Source of the DNA: Buchananella sp. 14KM1171
GTDB taxonomy: Bacteria > Actinomycetota > Actinomycetes > Actinomycetales > Actinomycetaceae
Direction of reading: 5' to 3'
NCBI RefSeq assembly: GCF_041380365.1
Contig: NZ_CP159981.1
Location: 2,232,001 to 2,296,000, forward strand
DNA length: 64,000 nt
The notes under the pieces were generated by a model. It was not told the origin of the DNA. It did not search any database and saw only the letters and a program-made list of their open reading frames with translations. Both the position numbers and the translations under genes were made by a program. Shown piece after piece: positions 19,694 to 28,119 of this stretch; the stretch's first letter is position 1; each line of letters opens with the position of its first letter.

Positions 19694-20659
19694 ATGGCTT
19701 TGGGACAGAGAGTAGCCACCCTGACCGCCTCCGCACTTTTGTTTGTCGGCCTCGGCGCGGTCGCATCCACTCCGGCGCTGGCAGACGGCAACGGCTTGAA
19801 TGTCACCCTGAACGGTCAGGAACCCACAGCTAGTGGCTTCACCGTTACCACCACCAGCGTCCCCTTCGAGGTGACTGGTTGTACCGACGGCGCTGAGGCA
19901 CCGGCTTCCAAGATGCGTGGACAAGTGGTGCTGCAGGGGGCTGACAAGGACCAGCGTGCCTGGGCTGACTTCGCGATTCTGCCCGACGGCACCTACCAGG
20001 TTGGCTCGTTCTACTCGACGGCATTCACCGATGCTGTGGAGGTCTCCAGCAAGACGACGAAGTTCGACGGCACCGTTTCCGGCGCGCTGAACGTGGAAGG
20101 CCTGACCTTGGCTGACACCACAGACGTGAAGTTAACCGTCACCTGTGGTGGCTCTCACTACTATTACTACTCTGGTATCGACACCAACCGTGTGTCCACC
20201 TTTGATGTCCAGGTTGCCAAGACTGTGGATGCCGCAACGGTGACTGCCTCTGCAGCTAAGGTGCGCAAGGGGCAGAACGTCGAAGTAACTGTTGCTGGCT
20301 TCCTGGCCGGTGAGGACCTGGAGTTCGAGCTCCACTCCAACCCCGTCAAGCTGGGTGTATACAAGGCTGGTGAGCGCGGCAAGCTCAAGAAGATGGTCCG
20401 TATCCCTGACACCACCACCGCTGGCAAGCACCACATCGTGGTGAAGGGCAAGACTTCTCTGCGTGAGGCAAAGGTCGCCGTTGAGGTGTTGGACGACGAC
20501 GTCAAGACCAACAAGACCGGTAAGACCGACAAGGCAGACGGCAAGGTTGGGGGAAAGCTCGCCAAGACCGGTGCAAACGGCCTACTGCCGGCGTTGGCTG
20601 GTGCTTTGGCGCTGGGCGCTGCGGGCCTCTACCTGGCTAACCGCAAGCGCAACGCCTAG
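19694..20659 (+). CDS. Secreted LAXTG-anchored surface protein
   Basis: A 321-residue exported protein. It has a signal peptide (hydrophobic core ASALLFVGLGAVA, cleavage probably after ALA near residue 31), a beta-rich body with two cysteines (TGCTDG and VTCGG) that could form a disulfide, an immunoglobulin-like stretch (residues about 180-260), a Lys/Thr-rich spacer (NKTGKTDKADGK), and a sorting signal: LAKTG at about residues 289-293, a hydrophobic helix and a final RKRNA. LAXTG is the motif used by class E sortases common in actinobacteria. The ATG at 19694 has AAGGAG at 19682-19687. The ligand or role is unknown; no sortase gene is in the window. Confidence 0.85.
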   Translation: MALGQRVATLTASALLFVGLGAVASTPALADGNGLNVTLNGQEPTASGFTVTTTSVPFEVTGCTDGAEAPASKMRGQVVLQGADKDQRAWADFAILPDGTYQVGSFYSTAFTDAVEVSSKTTKFDGTVSGALNVEGLTLADTTDVKLTVTCGGSHYYYYSGIDTNRVSTFDVQVAKTVDAATVTASAAKVRKGQNVEVTVAGFLAGEDLEFELHSNPVKLGVYKAGERGKLKKMVRIPDTTTAGKHHIVVKGKTSLREAKVAVEVLDDDVKTNKTGKTDKADGKVGGKLAKTGANGLLPALAGALALGAAGLYLANRKRNA

Positions 20660-20675
20660 TAGGAGAGACAATAAT

Positions 20676-20709
20676 GGTGGCGTCGCCCTGGAAACAGGGC
20701 GACGCCACC
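20676..20709 (+). terminator. Terminator after LAXTG gene
   Basis: A perfect 15-bp stem closed by a GAAA tetraloop lies 16 bp after the surface-protein stop. There is only a short T-run (GTTT) nearby. It separates the surface protein from the LCP-like gene. Confidence 0.75.
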
Positions 20710-20729
20710 CGCGTTTGAGACGAGAGAAG

Positions 20730-21755
20730 TTGACCGAGCCGGCCAAACCAGAAACACGCTCACGCCGAGCGCTACGGGCACAGGAAAAGTCCGCTGCACG
20801 TCGGCGTCGGCACCGCCTCCAGATCGGTGTCGTGCTTCTTGCCGTGCTTGCGGTAGCCACAGTGAGCGTATTCCTCGCGAGTGTCCGCGCGCGGTTCCAG
20901 GATTACGACGTCGTCTTCCCTGCCACGCCAGGGCCGCAGACCTGGTTAATCCTTGCGCTGGACGACCGCGCGCAGGCAGGAACGTCGATACGAACTCAAA
21001 CAGGTGAGGCCAGTACCCAGCCTGGGGTGCGAGCCGACGTGCTGCTGCTCGCTACAGAACGTGAAGACGGCATCACCTTAACTTCGGTCCCACGTAAGCT
21101 CCTGGTACCGGGGGTGGTACCAGAGCTCCCGTCCGTCGATGAGCGCATCGGCTTGGCCTGGCTGTCCGGGCCACAGCTCGTGGTCGACCTCTTTTGCGAA
21201 CACCTGAACGTTCCTGTGGACCACCTGGTCACTGTAGACCTGCAGGCATTCGTGGACCTAGTGGATGGTCTAGGTGGGGTGAGCATAGACGTGCCTCAAG
21301 GGCTGCGGGATCCGCACACCCAGTTAGAACTGGCTCCTGGGAAGCAGACCATGGACGGTTTAACCGCGCTGGGTTACGCCCGCACTCGCCGCGGCGAGGT
21401 ACTGGATGAAGGAAACTGGCGACCTGAGTCGACGACGGAGGACGAAGGTGAAGCGCTTCGTAGGGGCCGCCAAGGAGATCTCATCGCTGCACTTGCCGCC
21501 CGCGCCAGGCTGGTGCCCTGGAAAGTACCCGGCGCGTTGTACGCCGCCAGCGCTCACCTAGGCGCGGACACCTCCACCAGCATCTGGGAACTGTTGACAC
21601 TACGTACTGTGATGGACGCCCATCAATTGCCTACAAGAGTCGACCAGAACCTGGAAACAGAGCGGATCAGCTCCGAAGGCAGCTTCTATCTGGAAGAGCT
21701 GGGATACATACAACGTTGCAAACCGGCCACCCATACAGAGAACACGGGCCCCTAG
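20730..21755 (+). CDS. LytR-CpsA-Psr (LCP) family protein, divergent
   Basis: LCP proteins attach glycopolymers to peptidoglycan at the outer face of the membrane. This 341-residue protein has a basic N terminus, one membrane helix (about residues 31-52) and an LCP domain: LALDDR, GVRADVLLL (RxD retained), TSVPRKLLV, VDLVDGLGGVSIDVP, GYARTRR and RRGRQGDLIAAL. The usual SIPRD motif reads SVPRK, so its Asp is lost, while the key arginines remain. The start is uncertain: TTG at 20730 or 20715, neither with a well-spaced ribosome site, and no ATG or GTG in frame. The gene is AT-richer in codon choice than its neighbours. Confidence 0.75.
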   Translation: MTEPAKPETRSRRALRAQEKSAARRRRHRLQIGVVLLAVLAVATVSVFLASVRARFQDYDVVFPATPGPQTWLILALDDRAQAGTSIRTQTGEASTQPGVRADVLLLATEREDGITLTSVPRKLLVPGVVPELPSVDERIGLAWLSGPQLVVDLFCEHLNVPVDHLVTVDLQAFVDLVDGLGGVSIDVPQGLRDPHTQLELAPGKQTMDGLTALGYARTRRGEVLDEGNWRPESTTEDEGEALRRGRQGDLIAALAARARLVPWKVPGALYAASAHLGADTSTSIWELLTLRTVMDAHQLPTRVDQNLETERISSEGSFYLEELGYIQRCKPATHTENTGP

Positions 21756-21822
21756 CAGTCTTCCCAATGAGAACTTGAAGCATGGGTCGTGCATGAAAAT
21801 TCGCGGACCAGTGGATCAAAGA

Positions 21823-21894
21823 GCGGCCAGAGCGGCGACGTCGGCCACCTACCAGTCCCACTACGGGGCGGCCAGAGCGGCGACGTCGGCCACC
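21823..21894. repeat. Two direct 27-bp repeats in LCP/aceE spacer
   Basis: An identical 27-bp unit at 21823-21849 and 21868-21894 (start-to-start 45 bp) contains AGCGGCGACGTCGGCCACC, related to the dispersed repeat family. The 257-bp spacer between two convergent genes holds no credible coding region. Confidence 0.75.
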
Positions 21895-21961
21895 CACCGA
21901 TCGCGCCACAAGGCAAGACAGCAACGGCAATGAGACGATCGGTAGAGCGGCTAGATACGCC

Positions 21962-21993
21962 GGTGGGCGGCCCGCAAAAGCGAACCGCCCACC
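21962..21993 (-). terminator. Candidate terminator of aceE
   Basis: A 9-bp stem (GGTGGGCGG/CCGCCCACC) with a 14-nt loop lies 20 bp past the aceE stop. There is no strong T-run on the - strand. Confidence 0.5.
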
Positions 21994-22012
21994 AGACAAA
22001 CCCCGTGCGGGA

Positions 22013-24754
22013 TCAGGCCTCCCCGCCAGCGGAACCGGAAGTACCGGCGTTGACGTTGAAGAGGTCGTAGCGGGCGATCGCCTCACCAACCACAGAGGCC
22101 GGCAGCTTGCCCTGCTCCACCAAGGCCTGCAGCGCCTTGACCACCACCGAGTGCGCGTCGATCTTGAAGTGGCGACGGGCGGCGGCGCGGGTGTCGCTGA
22201 AGCCGAAGCCGTCGGCGCCCAGGGTGTGGAAGTCGCCCGGCACCCACTTGCGGATCTGGTCCGGCACCAGGTGGTCGAAGTCGCTGGTCGCGATGAACGG
22301 GCCGCCCGCACCATTCAGCTTCTGCGTCACGAAGGCCTCGCGGCGCGGCTGGTCCGGGTGCAGGAAGTTGTGCTCGTCAGCCTCCAGACCGTCGCGGCGC
22401 AGCTCGTTCCAGGAGGTGACGGACCACAGGCCGGCGCGCACGCCCCACTCGTTGGCCAGGATCTCCTTGGCCTCCTCGATCCAGCGCACGCCCACGCCCG
22501 AGGCCAGCAGCTGCACCCACGGGCCGTCCCCGTCAGCGGGGGCCAGCTGGTAGATGCCGCGCAGGATGCCCTCCACGTCCACGTTCTCCGGCTCGGCCGG
22601 GTGACGGTAGGGCTCGTTGTAGACCGTCAGGTAGTACATGACGTCGCGGTTGCGGGTCTCGCCCTCGCCGTACCAGCGCTCGATCGCGTCGCGCACGATG
22701 TGGCGGATCTCGTAGGCGTAGGCCGGGTCGTACTGCACGATGGCGGCGTTCGTGCCCGCGATGAGCGGGGAGTGGCCGTCCATGTGCTGCGTGCCCTCAC
22801 CGGCCAGCGTGGTACGGCCGGCGGTAGCACCGATGATGAAACCGCGCGCCAGCTGGTCGCCGGCGGCCCAGAACTGGTCGCCGGTGCGCTGGAAGCCGAA
22901 CATCGAGTAGAAGATGTAGACCGGGATCATCGGCACGCCGTGCGTGGCGTAGGACGTGCCCACCACCTGCAGGGCCGCGGCCGCACCGGCCTCGTTGATG
23001 CCCGTGTGCAGGATCTGGCCCTGCTCGCTCTCCTTGTAGGACAGCATCATGTCCGCGTCGGCGGACACGTAGTTCATGCCGCGCGTGTGGAAGATCTTGG
23101 CCGACGGGAAGATCGAGTCCAGGCCGAAGGTGCGCGCCTCGTCCGGGATGATCGGCACCAGGTGCTTGCCGAACTCCTTGTCACGCATCAGGTCCTTCAG
23201 CAGACGCACGAACGCCATCGTGGTGGCGATCTCCTGCTTACCGCTTCCCTTGGCCAGGCCCTCGTAGAGCTTGGCGTCCGGCAGGGGCAGCGGGGAGTGA
23301 GCCGTGCGGCGCTCCGGCACGAAACCGCCCAGGGCGGCGCGGCGCTCGCGCATGTAGCGCAGCGTCGGGTCGTCAGCCGGCGGGCAGTAGTACGGCGGCA
23401 GGTACGGGTCCGCCAGCAGCTCCTCGTCGCTGATCGGAATGTTGAAGCGGTCGCGCATCTCCAGCAGGTCGGAGCTCTTGAGCTTCTTCATCTGGTGCGC
23501 CGCCATGCGACCGGCGAAGTGGGAGCCTAGGCCGTAGCCCTTGACGGTGTGCGCCAGGATCACGGTGGGCTGGCCGGTGTGCTCGGTGGCGGCCTTGTAG
23601 GCGGCAAAGATCTTGCGGTAGTCGTGACCGCCGCGCTTGAGCGCCCAGATCTCGTCGTCCGTCATGTTCTCCACCAGCGCCTTGGTGCGCGGGTCGCGAC
23701 CAAAGAAGTGCTCACGCACGTAGGCGCCGTCGTTGGCCTTGAACGTCTGGTAGTCGCCGTCCAGCGTCTCGTTCATCAGGTTGACCAGGGCGCGGTCCTT
23801 GTCCGCGTTGAGCAGCTTGTCCCAGCCGCGACCCCAGATCACCTTGATGACGTTCCAGCCGGCGCCGCGGAAGAAGGCCTCCAGCTCCTGGATGATCTTG
23901 CCGTTACCGCGCACCGGGCCGTCCAGGCGCTGCAGGTTGCAGTTCACCACGAAGGTCAGGTTGTCCAGGCCCTGCTGGGCGGCCAGCTGCAGCATGCCGC
24001 GGCTCTCGGGCTCGTCCATCTCGCCGTCGCCCAGGAACGCCCACGTGCGCTGCTGGGAGGTGTCCTTCAGGCCACGCAGGTGCAGGTACTTGTCCACCCA
24101 CGCCTGGTAGATCGCCTCCGCCGGGCCCAGACCCATGGACACCGTGGGGAACTCCCAGAAGTCCGGCATCTGGCGCGGGTGCGGGTAGGAGGGCATGCCG
24201 TGCTCGGAGGAGACCTCCTGGCGGAAGCCGTCCAGCTGCTCGGCGGTCAGGCGGCCCTCCAGGAAGGCGCGCGCGTAGTTACCGGGGGAGGCGTGGCCCT
24301 GGAAGAACACGTGGTCGCCACCGCCGGGGTGGTCCTTGCCGCGGAAGAAGTGGTTCAGGCCGACCTCATACAGCGTGGCCACGGAGGCGTAGGAGGAGAT
24401 GTGTCCACCCACGCTCAGGCCCGGGCGCTGGGCGCGGGTGACCATCACGGCGGCGTTCCAGCGGATCCAGCCGCGGTAGCGCTCCTCGGTCTCCTCGTCG
24501 CCAGGGAAGTAGGGCTCCTCGTGCACGCCGATGGTGTTGACGTAGGGCGTGGTGACAGAGGACGGCACCGACACGTTGCGCAGGCGCGCCTCGCGCAGCA
24601 TGGACAGCAGGATGTACCGAGCTCGCGGACCGCCACGCTCGTCAATGAGGCCATCGAGCGAGTCGATCCATTCCTGGGTCTCCTCCGGGTCGATATCCGG
24701 AACCTGGCTGAGCAGGCCATCAATGAGCGGGGGCGTCCCGTTAGTAAGGCTCAC
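22013..24754 (-). CDS. aceE: Pyruvate dehydrogenase E1 component, homodimeric type
   Basis: Thiamine-diphosphate enzyme that decarboxylates pyruvate and acetylates the E2 lipoyl group, feeding acetyl-CoA. The 913-residue length fits the AceE homodimeric form. The ThDP motif runs from [10 protein letters not shown] to [32 protein letters not shown] and [14 protein letters not shown] are strong family blocks, and the C-terminal domain begins near residue 700. The GTG start at 24754 has AGGA upstream on the - strand. It stands alone; no E2 or E3 gene is in the window, typical of actinobacteria where aceE is unlinked. Its promoter region is shared with the divergent DUF3052 gene. Confidence 0.97.
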   Translation of the reverse strand: MSLTNGTPPLIDGLLSQVPDIDPEETQEWIDSLDGLIDERGGPRARYILLSMLREARLRNVSVPSSVTTPYVNTIGVHEEPYFPGDEETEERYRGWIRWNAAVMVTRAQRPGLSVGGHISSYASVATLYEVGLNHFFRGKDHPGGGDHVFFQGHASPGNYARAFLEGRLTAEQLDGFRQEVSSEHGMPSYPHPRQMPDFWEFPTVSMGLGPAEAIYQAWVDKYLHLRGLKDTSQQRTWAFLGDGEMDEPESRGMLQLAAQQGLDNLTFVVNCNLQRLDGPVRGNGKIIQELEAFFRGAGWNVIKVIWGRGWDKLLNADKDRALVNLMNETLDGDYQTFKANDGAYVREHFFGRDPRTKALVENMTDDEIWALKRGGHDYRKIFAAYKAATEHTGQPTVILAHTVKGYGLGSHFAGRMAAHQMKKLKSSDLLEMRDRFNIPISDEELLADPYLPPYYCPPADDPTLRYMRERRAALGGFVPERRTAHSPLPLPDAKLYEGLAKGSGKQEIATTMAFVRLLKDLMRDKEFGKHLVPIIPDEARTFGLDSIFPSAKIFHTRGMNYVSADADMMLSYKESEQGQILHTGINEAGAAAALQVVGTSYATHGVPMIPVYIFYSMFGFQRTGDQFWAAGDQLARGFIIGATAGRTTLAGEGTQHMDGHSPLIAGTNAAIVQYDPAYAYEIRHIVRDAIERWYGEGETRNRDVMYYLTVYNEPYRHPAEPENVDVEGILRGIYQLAPADGDGPWVQLLASGVGVRWIEEAKEILANEWGVRAGLWSVTSWNELRRDGLEADEHNFLHPDQPRREAFVTQKLNGAGGPFIATSDFDHLVPDQIRKWVPGDFHTLGADGFGFSDTRAAARRHFKIDAHSVVVKALQALVEQGKLPASVVGEAIARYDLFNVNAGTSGSAGGEA

Positions 24755-24933
24755 GAATCCTCATTTCGCTTCTATGGCTGCCCACCGTTGGCGCAGCGGG
24801 ACCATTGTCCCCCGGATCGGGGGTGGTGCGCTACCGGTTCACGCTCCGCTTAGCCCCGTTTTTCCCGGAGAAGGCTGTGATCTGCAACAATGTAGAGGCA
24901 GTATCCCCAACTCGACGAGGAGAGAGAACCGGC

Positions 24934-25347
24934 GTGGCAGGCAGTGGCGCAGGACTCGGTTTCACCACGGGCCAAGTGGTCCAGGAGTTCTATTTCGATG
25001 ACGACGTTGCCGCCTCCGTGCGCGACGCTGTGGAGGCCGCCACTGGCGAGGCGCTGGTTGGACCCGACTTCGACGACGTGACGGACGGCGCCATCGTGTG
25101 GTGGCGTGCCGACGACGCCGCCGAGGACGATCTGGTCGACGTCCTGATGGACGTGCAGGCCAACCTTGACAACGGTGGGCTGATCTGGGTGCTAACCCCG
25201 AACGCCCGTTCCGTTGGGCACGTGCGGCCCAGCGACATCACTGAGGCCGCGCGATTGGCCGGCATGAATGCGACGTCGGCGGCTGCCGTTAGCGCCGACT
25301 GGTCGGGTATGCGCCTGACCTCCCGTTCACGTCCGGCCCGAAGTTAA
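24934..25347 (+). CDS. DUF3052 family protein
   Basis: A 137-residue acidic cytoplasmic protein of the actinobacterial DUF3052 family, function unknown. Family blocks: LGFTTGQVVQEFYFDDD at the N terminus, AATGEALVGPDFDDV, IWVLTPNARSVGHVRPSDI and SADWSGMRL near the end. Many relatives lie beside aceE, as here, which suggests a link to central metabolism or stress but is not proof. The GTG at 24934 has GAGGAGAGAG upstream; longer in-frame readings have no site. A short hairpin GCCCTG...CAGGGC at 25387-25412 may end its transcript. Confidence 0.85.
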   Translation: MAGSGAGLGFTTGQVVQEFYFDDDVAASVRDAVEAATGEALVGPDFDDVTDGAIVWWRADDAAEDDLVDVLMDVQANLDNGGLIWVLTPNARSVGHVRPSDITEAARLAGMNATSAAAVSADWSGMRLTSRSRPARS

Positions 25348-25414
25348 CGAGCGCCACCGGGCGCGTGGTGATATACATTGCTGTAAGCCCTGTTTGAAAG
25401 ATCCAGCAGGGCGG

Positions 25415-25480
25415 GCAGACGCAAGCTTGTCCGTTAATAGATAGCGTCAACTAAGCGCGATTAGTGACAAGCTAGTCTGC
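25415..25480. promoter_or_regulatory. Inverted repeat upstream of LacI-family gene
   Basis: GCAGAC-3nt-AGCTTGTC (25415-25431) is mirrored by GACAAGCT-1nt-GTCTGC (25466-25480). The 180-bp spacer 25348-25527 is AT-richer than its surroundings. It may be an autoregulatory site or a leader hairpin. Confidence 0.4.
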
Positions 25481-25527
25481 CGTGTAATGAAGCAACTATC
25501 CGGTGGGGTTAAGTAGGGTCGAACGCC

Positions 25528-26535
25528 GTGCGTCCAACAATTCGAGACATTGCGAAAGTAGCTGGGGTCTCTCCCAGCGCTGTTTCCTTTGCTCTGAATG
25601 GTCGGCCCGGGGTGTCAGAGGAAACCCGGGCCCGAATCGTCCGCGTTGCGGAGGAAATGAACTGGCGTCCCAACGCCGTGGCCAGGGCTCTGTCTGAGTC
25701 CACCACCCGCACCGTCGGTATCACCATCGTCAGGCAGGGAGAGGGCATCGTTGGCGAGGCCATGTACCTGCGCCTGATCTCAGGCATCAACCGGGGTCTA
25801 AAGGAGTCCGGCCACTCGCTGCAGCTGCGAATTGTCTCCACCCTGAAGGAAGAAGTGGACGTGTACCGCGAGTGGTGGGGCAGCCGTGGCGTGGACGGCG
25901 TCTTTGTGCTGCACCCGCGCGAGAACGACATCCGCCTAGAGGCCCTGCAGCAGATGGGGCTGCCCAGTGTTGTTGTAGGCGCCGACCGCGAGGCGCCCCG
26001 CTGCTCCGCCATCAGCATCGACGAGGGCCTGCTGATGCAACAGGTGGTGCGCCACCTGGCCGAGCGCGGCTACCGCTCGCTGGCCTTTGTGTGCGGCGAC
26101 GAGAACGACCAGCAGTCCCTCTCCCGCGCCGAGTCCTTCGAGGACTGCGCCCGCAAGCACGGCATCGAGAAGGTCTTTTCCTTCACTTCCGACTACTCCG
26201 AGGACTCCGGCAAGGTGATCACGCGCCGGCTGCTGCGCTCAATGCCGATGCCGGTAGGCGTTGTCTATGAGAACGTCTCCCTGGCGATCGGCGGACGCCT
26301 GGCGGCCGCCGAGGAAGGGCTCACCGTGCCCGGGGACATGGGAATCATCAGCTGGGAGGAATCCTCGGTGTGCCGGGTGACCGACCCGCCGATGTCCGCC
26401 GTCGCCCGCTCTCCCGAGGTGCTGGGTGAGGAAGCCGCCAAGACCATGATCAAGCTGCTGCGCGAGGACGAGGCCGAGGTCCACTCGATCCGGGTGGGGC
26501 ACCTGCAGGTGCGCGCCTCCTCCATGCGCAAGTAG
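25528..26535 (+). CDS. LacI-family transcriptional regulator
   Basis: A 335-residue repressor-type protein. The N-terminal HTH is typical (TIRDIAKVAGVSPSAVSFAL, residues 3-22, with the hinge RPNAVARALS), followed by a periplasmic-binding-protein-like sensor domain (TRTVGITIV to the end). The GTG at 25528 is the only start that places the HTH at the very N terminus. Neighbouring genes give no sugar-transport context, so the effector and targets are unknown. Downstream lies tRNA-Val. Confidence 0.9.
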   Translation: MRPTIRDIAKVAGVSPSAVSFALNGRPGVSEETRARIVRVAEEMNWRPNAVARALSESTTRTVGITIVRQGEGIVGEAMYLRLISGINRGLKESGHSLQLRIVSTLKEEVDVYREWWGSRGVDGVFVLHPRENDIRLEALQQMGLPSVVVGADREAPRCSAISIDEGLLMQQVVRHLAERGYRSLAFVCGDENDQQSLSRAESFEDCARKHGIEKVFSFTSDYSEDSGKVITRRLLRSMPMPVGVVYENVSLAIGGRLAAAEEGLTVPGDMGIISWEESSVCRVTDPPMSAVARSPEVLGEEAAKTMIKLLREDEAEVHSIRVGHLQVRASSMRK

Positions 26536-26675
26536 GGCCGCGAGGCATCGCGCCGCGGGCGCGGTGGCGGGGCGGTTCATGTCCGCGTGACGGGTGCCCC
26601 TGCGTGAACTGGCGGGGGTGGAGCCCGATTCATGCGCCCGAGCGGGTTCGTGCTAGGCTTTCCACTCGCTGTTTG

Positions 26676-26752
26676 GGGCCTGTAGCTCAGCTGGTCAGAG
26701 CGCCTGGTTTACACCCAGGAGGTCGTCGGTTCGAACCCGGCCGGGCCCACCA
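26676..26752 (+). tRNA. tRNA-Val (anticodon TAC)
   Basis: A 77-nt cloverleaf. Acceptor GGGCCTG pairs with CGGGCCC (one G-U), the D-arm contains GCTCAGCTGGTCAGAGC, the anticodon stem CCTGG/CCAGG encloses TTTACAC with anticodon TAC, and the T-arm is GTCGGTTCGAACCCGGC. The 3' CCA is encoded. It reads GUA and other valine codons. Confidence 0.97.
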
Positions 26753-26776
26753 CGACGCTCGTGCTGACGAGCAAAC

Positions 26777-26807
26777 AGGGGCGGGTCCATGACGTGGGCC
26801 CGCCCCT
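26777..26807 (+). terminator. Terminator after tRNA-Val
   Basis: A 13-bp stem with one G-T pair (AGGGGCGGGTCCA against TGGGCCCGCCCCT) and a 5-nt loop, followed by CTTGCATTT. Confidence 0.8.
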
Positions 26808-27120
26808 CTTGCATTTGCGCGGCAACGCGGCGCCCAGGGTGAAGCCGGGTTAGCGGGTAAGCGACGGGAAAGGCGAGTAGCCCATTTGCGCCGGGCGATG
26901 CCGTTTAATTCCGCAATTTGGCGGGCGCGGTTACGCTTTTCCCTCCGCGCTGGTCTACGTGAATAGCCGCATATTTTTGGGGTGGTGCTGGAGTTTGCCG
27001 GAGAGATTTCTGGTGCGCCCGGCGCTTAGCGGGGTTGCCGGGCTGGGCCGACGCCGTCAGTAGGGAACTCCCTCGCGCTGTTTGTGCCTGCGCAGGGCAG
27101 CGGGGCGGGTAACGCGGTCT

Positions 27121-27200
27121 TTCAGCTCGACGAAGAGGGGTTCAGCTCGACGTTTACTCGGGGGTTATCGTCGAGTTGAACGGCGCAACGTCGAGTTGAA
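27121..27200. repeat. Paired 12-bp repeats in mirror arrangement
   Basis: TTCAGCTCGACG occurs at 27121 and 27141, and CGTCGAGTTGAA at 27169 and 27189: two direct copies with 20-bp spacing, then two inverted copies with 20-bp spacing (one base differs between orientations). The whole could fold into a hairpin. Confidence 0.85.
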
Positions 27201-27287
27201 CGGCGCGAGGGCTAGCCGGCCGAAGCGACCGAGCGGGGAGCGCAGGCGCACGCGTGCGCAAGCGATTGAGGGGATAGCGCAACAGCC

Positions 27288-27347
27288 GTGGGCTTGATGG
27301 ACCTCCCGTGGGGTTGGTGCACCTGTCGTGGGCTTAGTGGACCTCCC
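27288..27347. repeat. Three tandem 20-bp units
   Basis: Three adjacent 20-bp units begin at 27288, 27308 and 27328. The first reads GTGGGCTTGATGGACCTCCC; the third differs at two positions and the second at about five. The unit length equals the 20-bp spacing of the repeats just upstream. Confidence 0.8.
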
Positions 27348-27492
27348 GAGGGCGTACCCGAGCGGGCAGACCATCAGCCGACACACCAAAACCTCAAAAG
27401 GTGCAGCAAAAGCAGCTCCTCTCAGCTGAAGGTGGGGCTGTGGTGGGTGGTGGGTGGTGGCGCGGTGCCCCCGAGCGCACAAACGTGCGTTC

Positions 27493-27544
27493 GGGGTACA
27501 TGCGACCGAGCGGTGCCATGGCACCAAGCGGTCGCATGTACCCC
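27493..27544. repeat. 52-bp near-perfect palindrome
   Basis: Two 26-bp arms meet without a loop at CCATGG. They differ at three adjacent internal positions only (GACCGAGCGGTGCCA against GACCGCTTGGTGCCA). Outer arms read GGGGTACATGCGACCG. Confidence 0.9.
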
Positions 27545-27653
27545 GGTGCAGCATTTGCGAGGCAGGGGTGTGCCGGTCGCGTTCGCGCGCGCCGCGCCTG
27601 ATCGCTTTGGTCTTATCCGTCGCCAGGTGGCGGGTGGCTTGCGGCCCGGGGGC

Positions 27654-27829
27654 TTGCGCAAGCGGTTGGGCCTTTGTTGCAGTTCTTGGGCCGTTGTTGT
27701 TCCTCTTGCGCCTTTGTGCAACCTATTGAGGCGTTAATCGGCCTCGTAGCGCTACAAGAGGTGCAAGAAAGCCACGAGCGCTACAACAAGGGCCAAACAG
27801 GAACCATAAAGGCGCAACCGTTTGCGCAA
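27654..27829. repeat. Imperfect inverted repeat with 71-nt arms
   Basis: Left arm 27654-27724 and right arm 27759-27829, spacer 34 nt. By eye about two thirds of positions pair; the best segments are TTGCGCAA, CGGTTG, GCCTTT and CTTGTTGT-like blocks. Confidence 0.65.
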
Positions 27830-27854
27830 CGACCACCGGCACGGCACGCAACCA

Positions 27855-27936
27855 CCGGCCCGACACGCGCCGGCCAGGGGCGCACGGCACGCTCCCACCG
27901 ACCCGGCCCGACACGCGCCGACCAGTGGCCCACGGC
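27855..27936. repeat. Direct 34-bp repeat, period 48
   Basis: Copies at 27855-27888 and 27903-27936 share CCGGCCCGACACGCGCCG and end in CACGGC, with a few substitutions between. Confidence 0.75.
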
Positions 27937-27997
27937 CCTGACCTGGAAGAGCAGCTTTGGGCCCTCGCTGACTAGGGCGTTGGGGCGCGGGGTTTGT

Positions 27998-28023
27998 GCG
28001 GGCGGCGGGAGGAACGTCGTGCA
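27998..28023 (+). repeat. Dispersed 26-bp repeat, copy before yggS
   Basis: Non-coding copy of the dispersed family. Twenty bases (28001-28020) are identical to 49990-50009 in the 3' end of argD, and 24 of 26 positions match across the full unit. Confidence 0.7.
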
Positions 28024-28119
28024 TGCGGGTGGTAGGCGAAGACGGGGCCGACGGCAACGGCGGGCGGCGGGCGGCGGGCCGGCAAGGCTCTTTTGACCGG
28101 GCCGGCAAAGCACTGTGTA

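Larger units (their letters stand above)
26813..28119. other. Gene-free, repeat-dense spacer of 1.3 kb
   Basis: No reading frame here has family resemblance, a ribosome site or the codon use of neighbouring genes. Instead the stretch is packed with short tandem, direct and inverted repeats, listed separately. It lies immediately after tRNA-Val, but I see no integrase, transposase or duplicated tRNA 3' end. Confidence 0.7.

Noticed and set aside
21667-22314. Minus-strand gene across the LCP/aceE spacer
   Set aside because: It overlaps the real aceE 3' end out of frame and consists of repeats translated as GGRRRRSGR; no family match.
27288-27347. CRISPR array
   Set aside because: Three 20-bp units are adjacent without unique spacers, the units are imperfect, and no cas genes are in the window.
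27082-27737. Possible small genes in the spacer after tRNA-Val
   Set aside because: The open frames are Arg/Gly/Pro-rich, run over tandem and inverted repeats, lack ribosome sites and match no family; repeats give them mirrored peptide sequences on both strands.
26676-28119. Integrated element at tRNA-Val
   Set aside because: No integrase or excisionase and no second copy of the tRNA 3' end were found in the following region.
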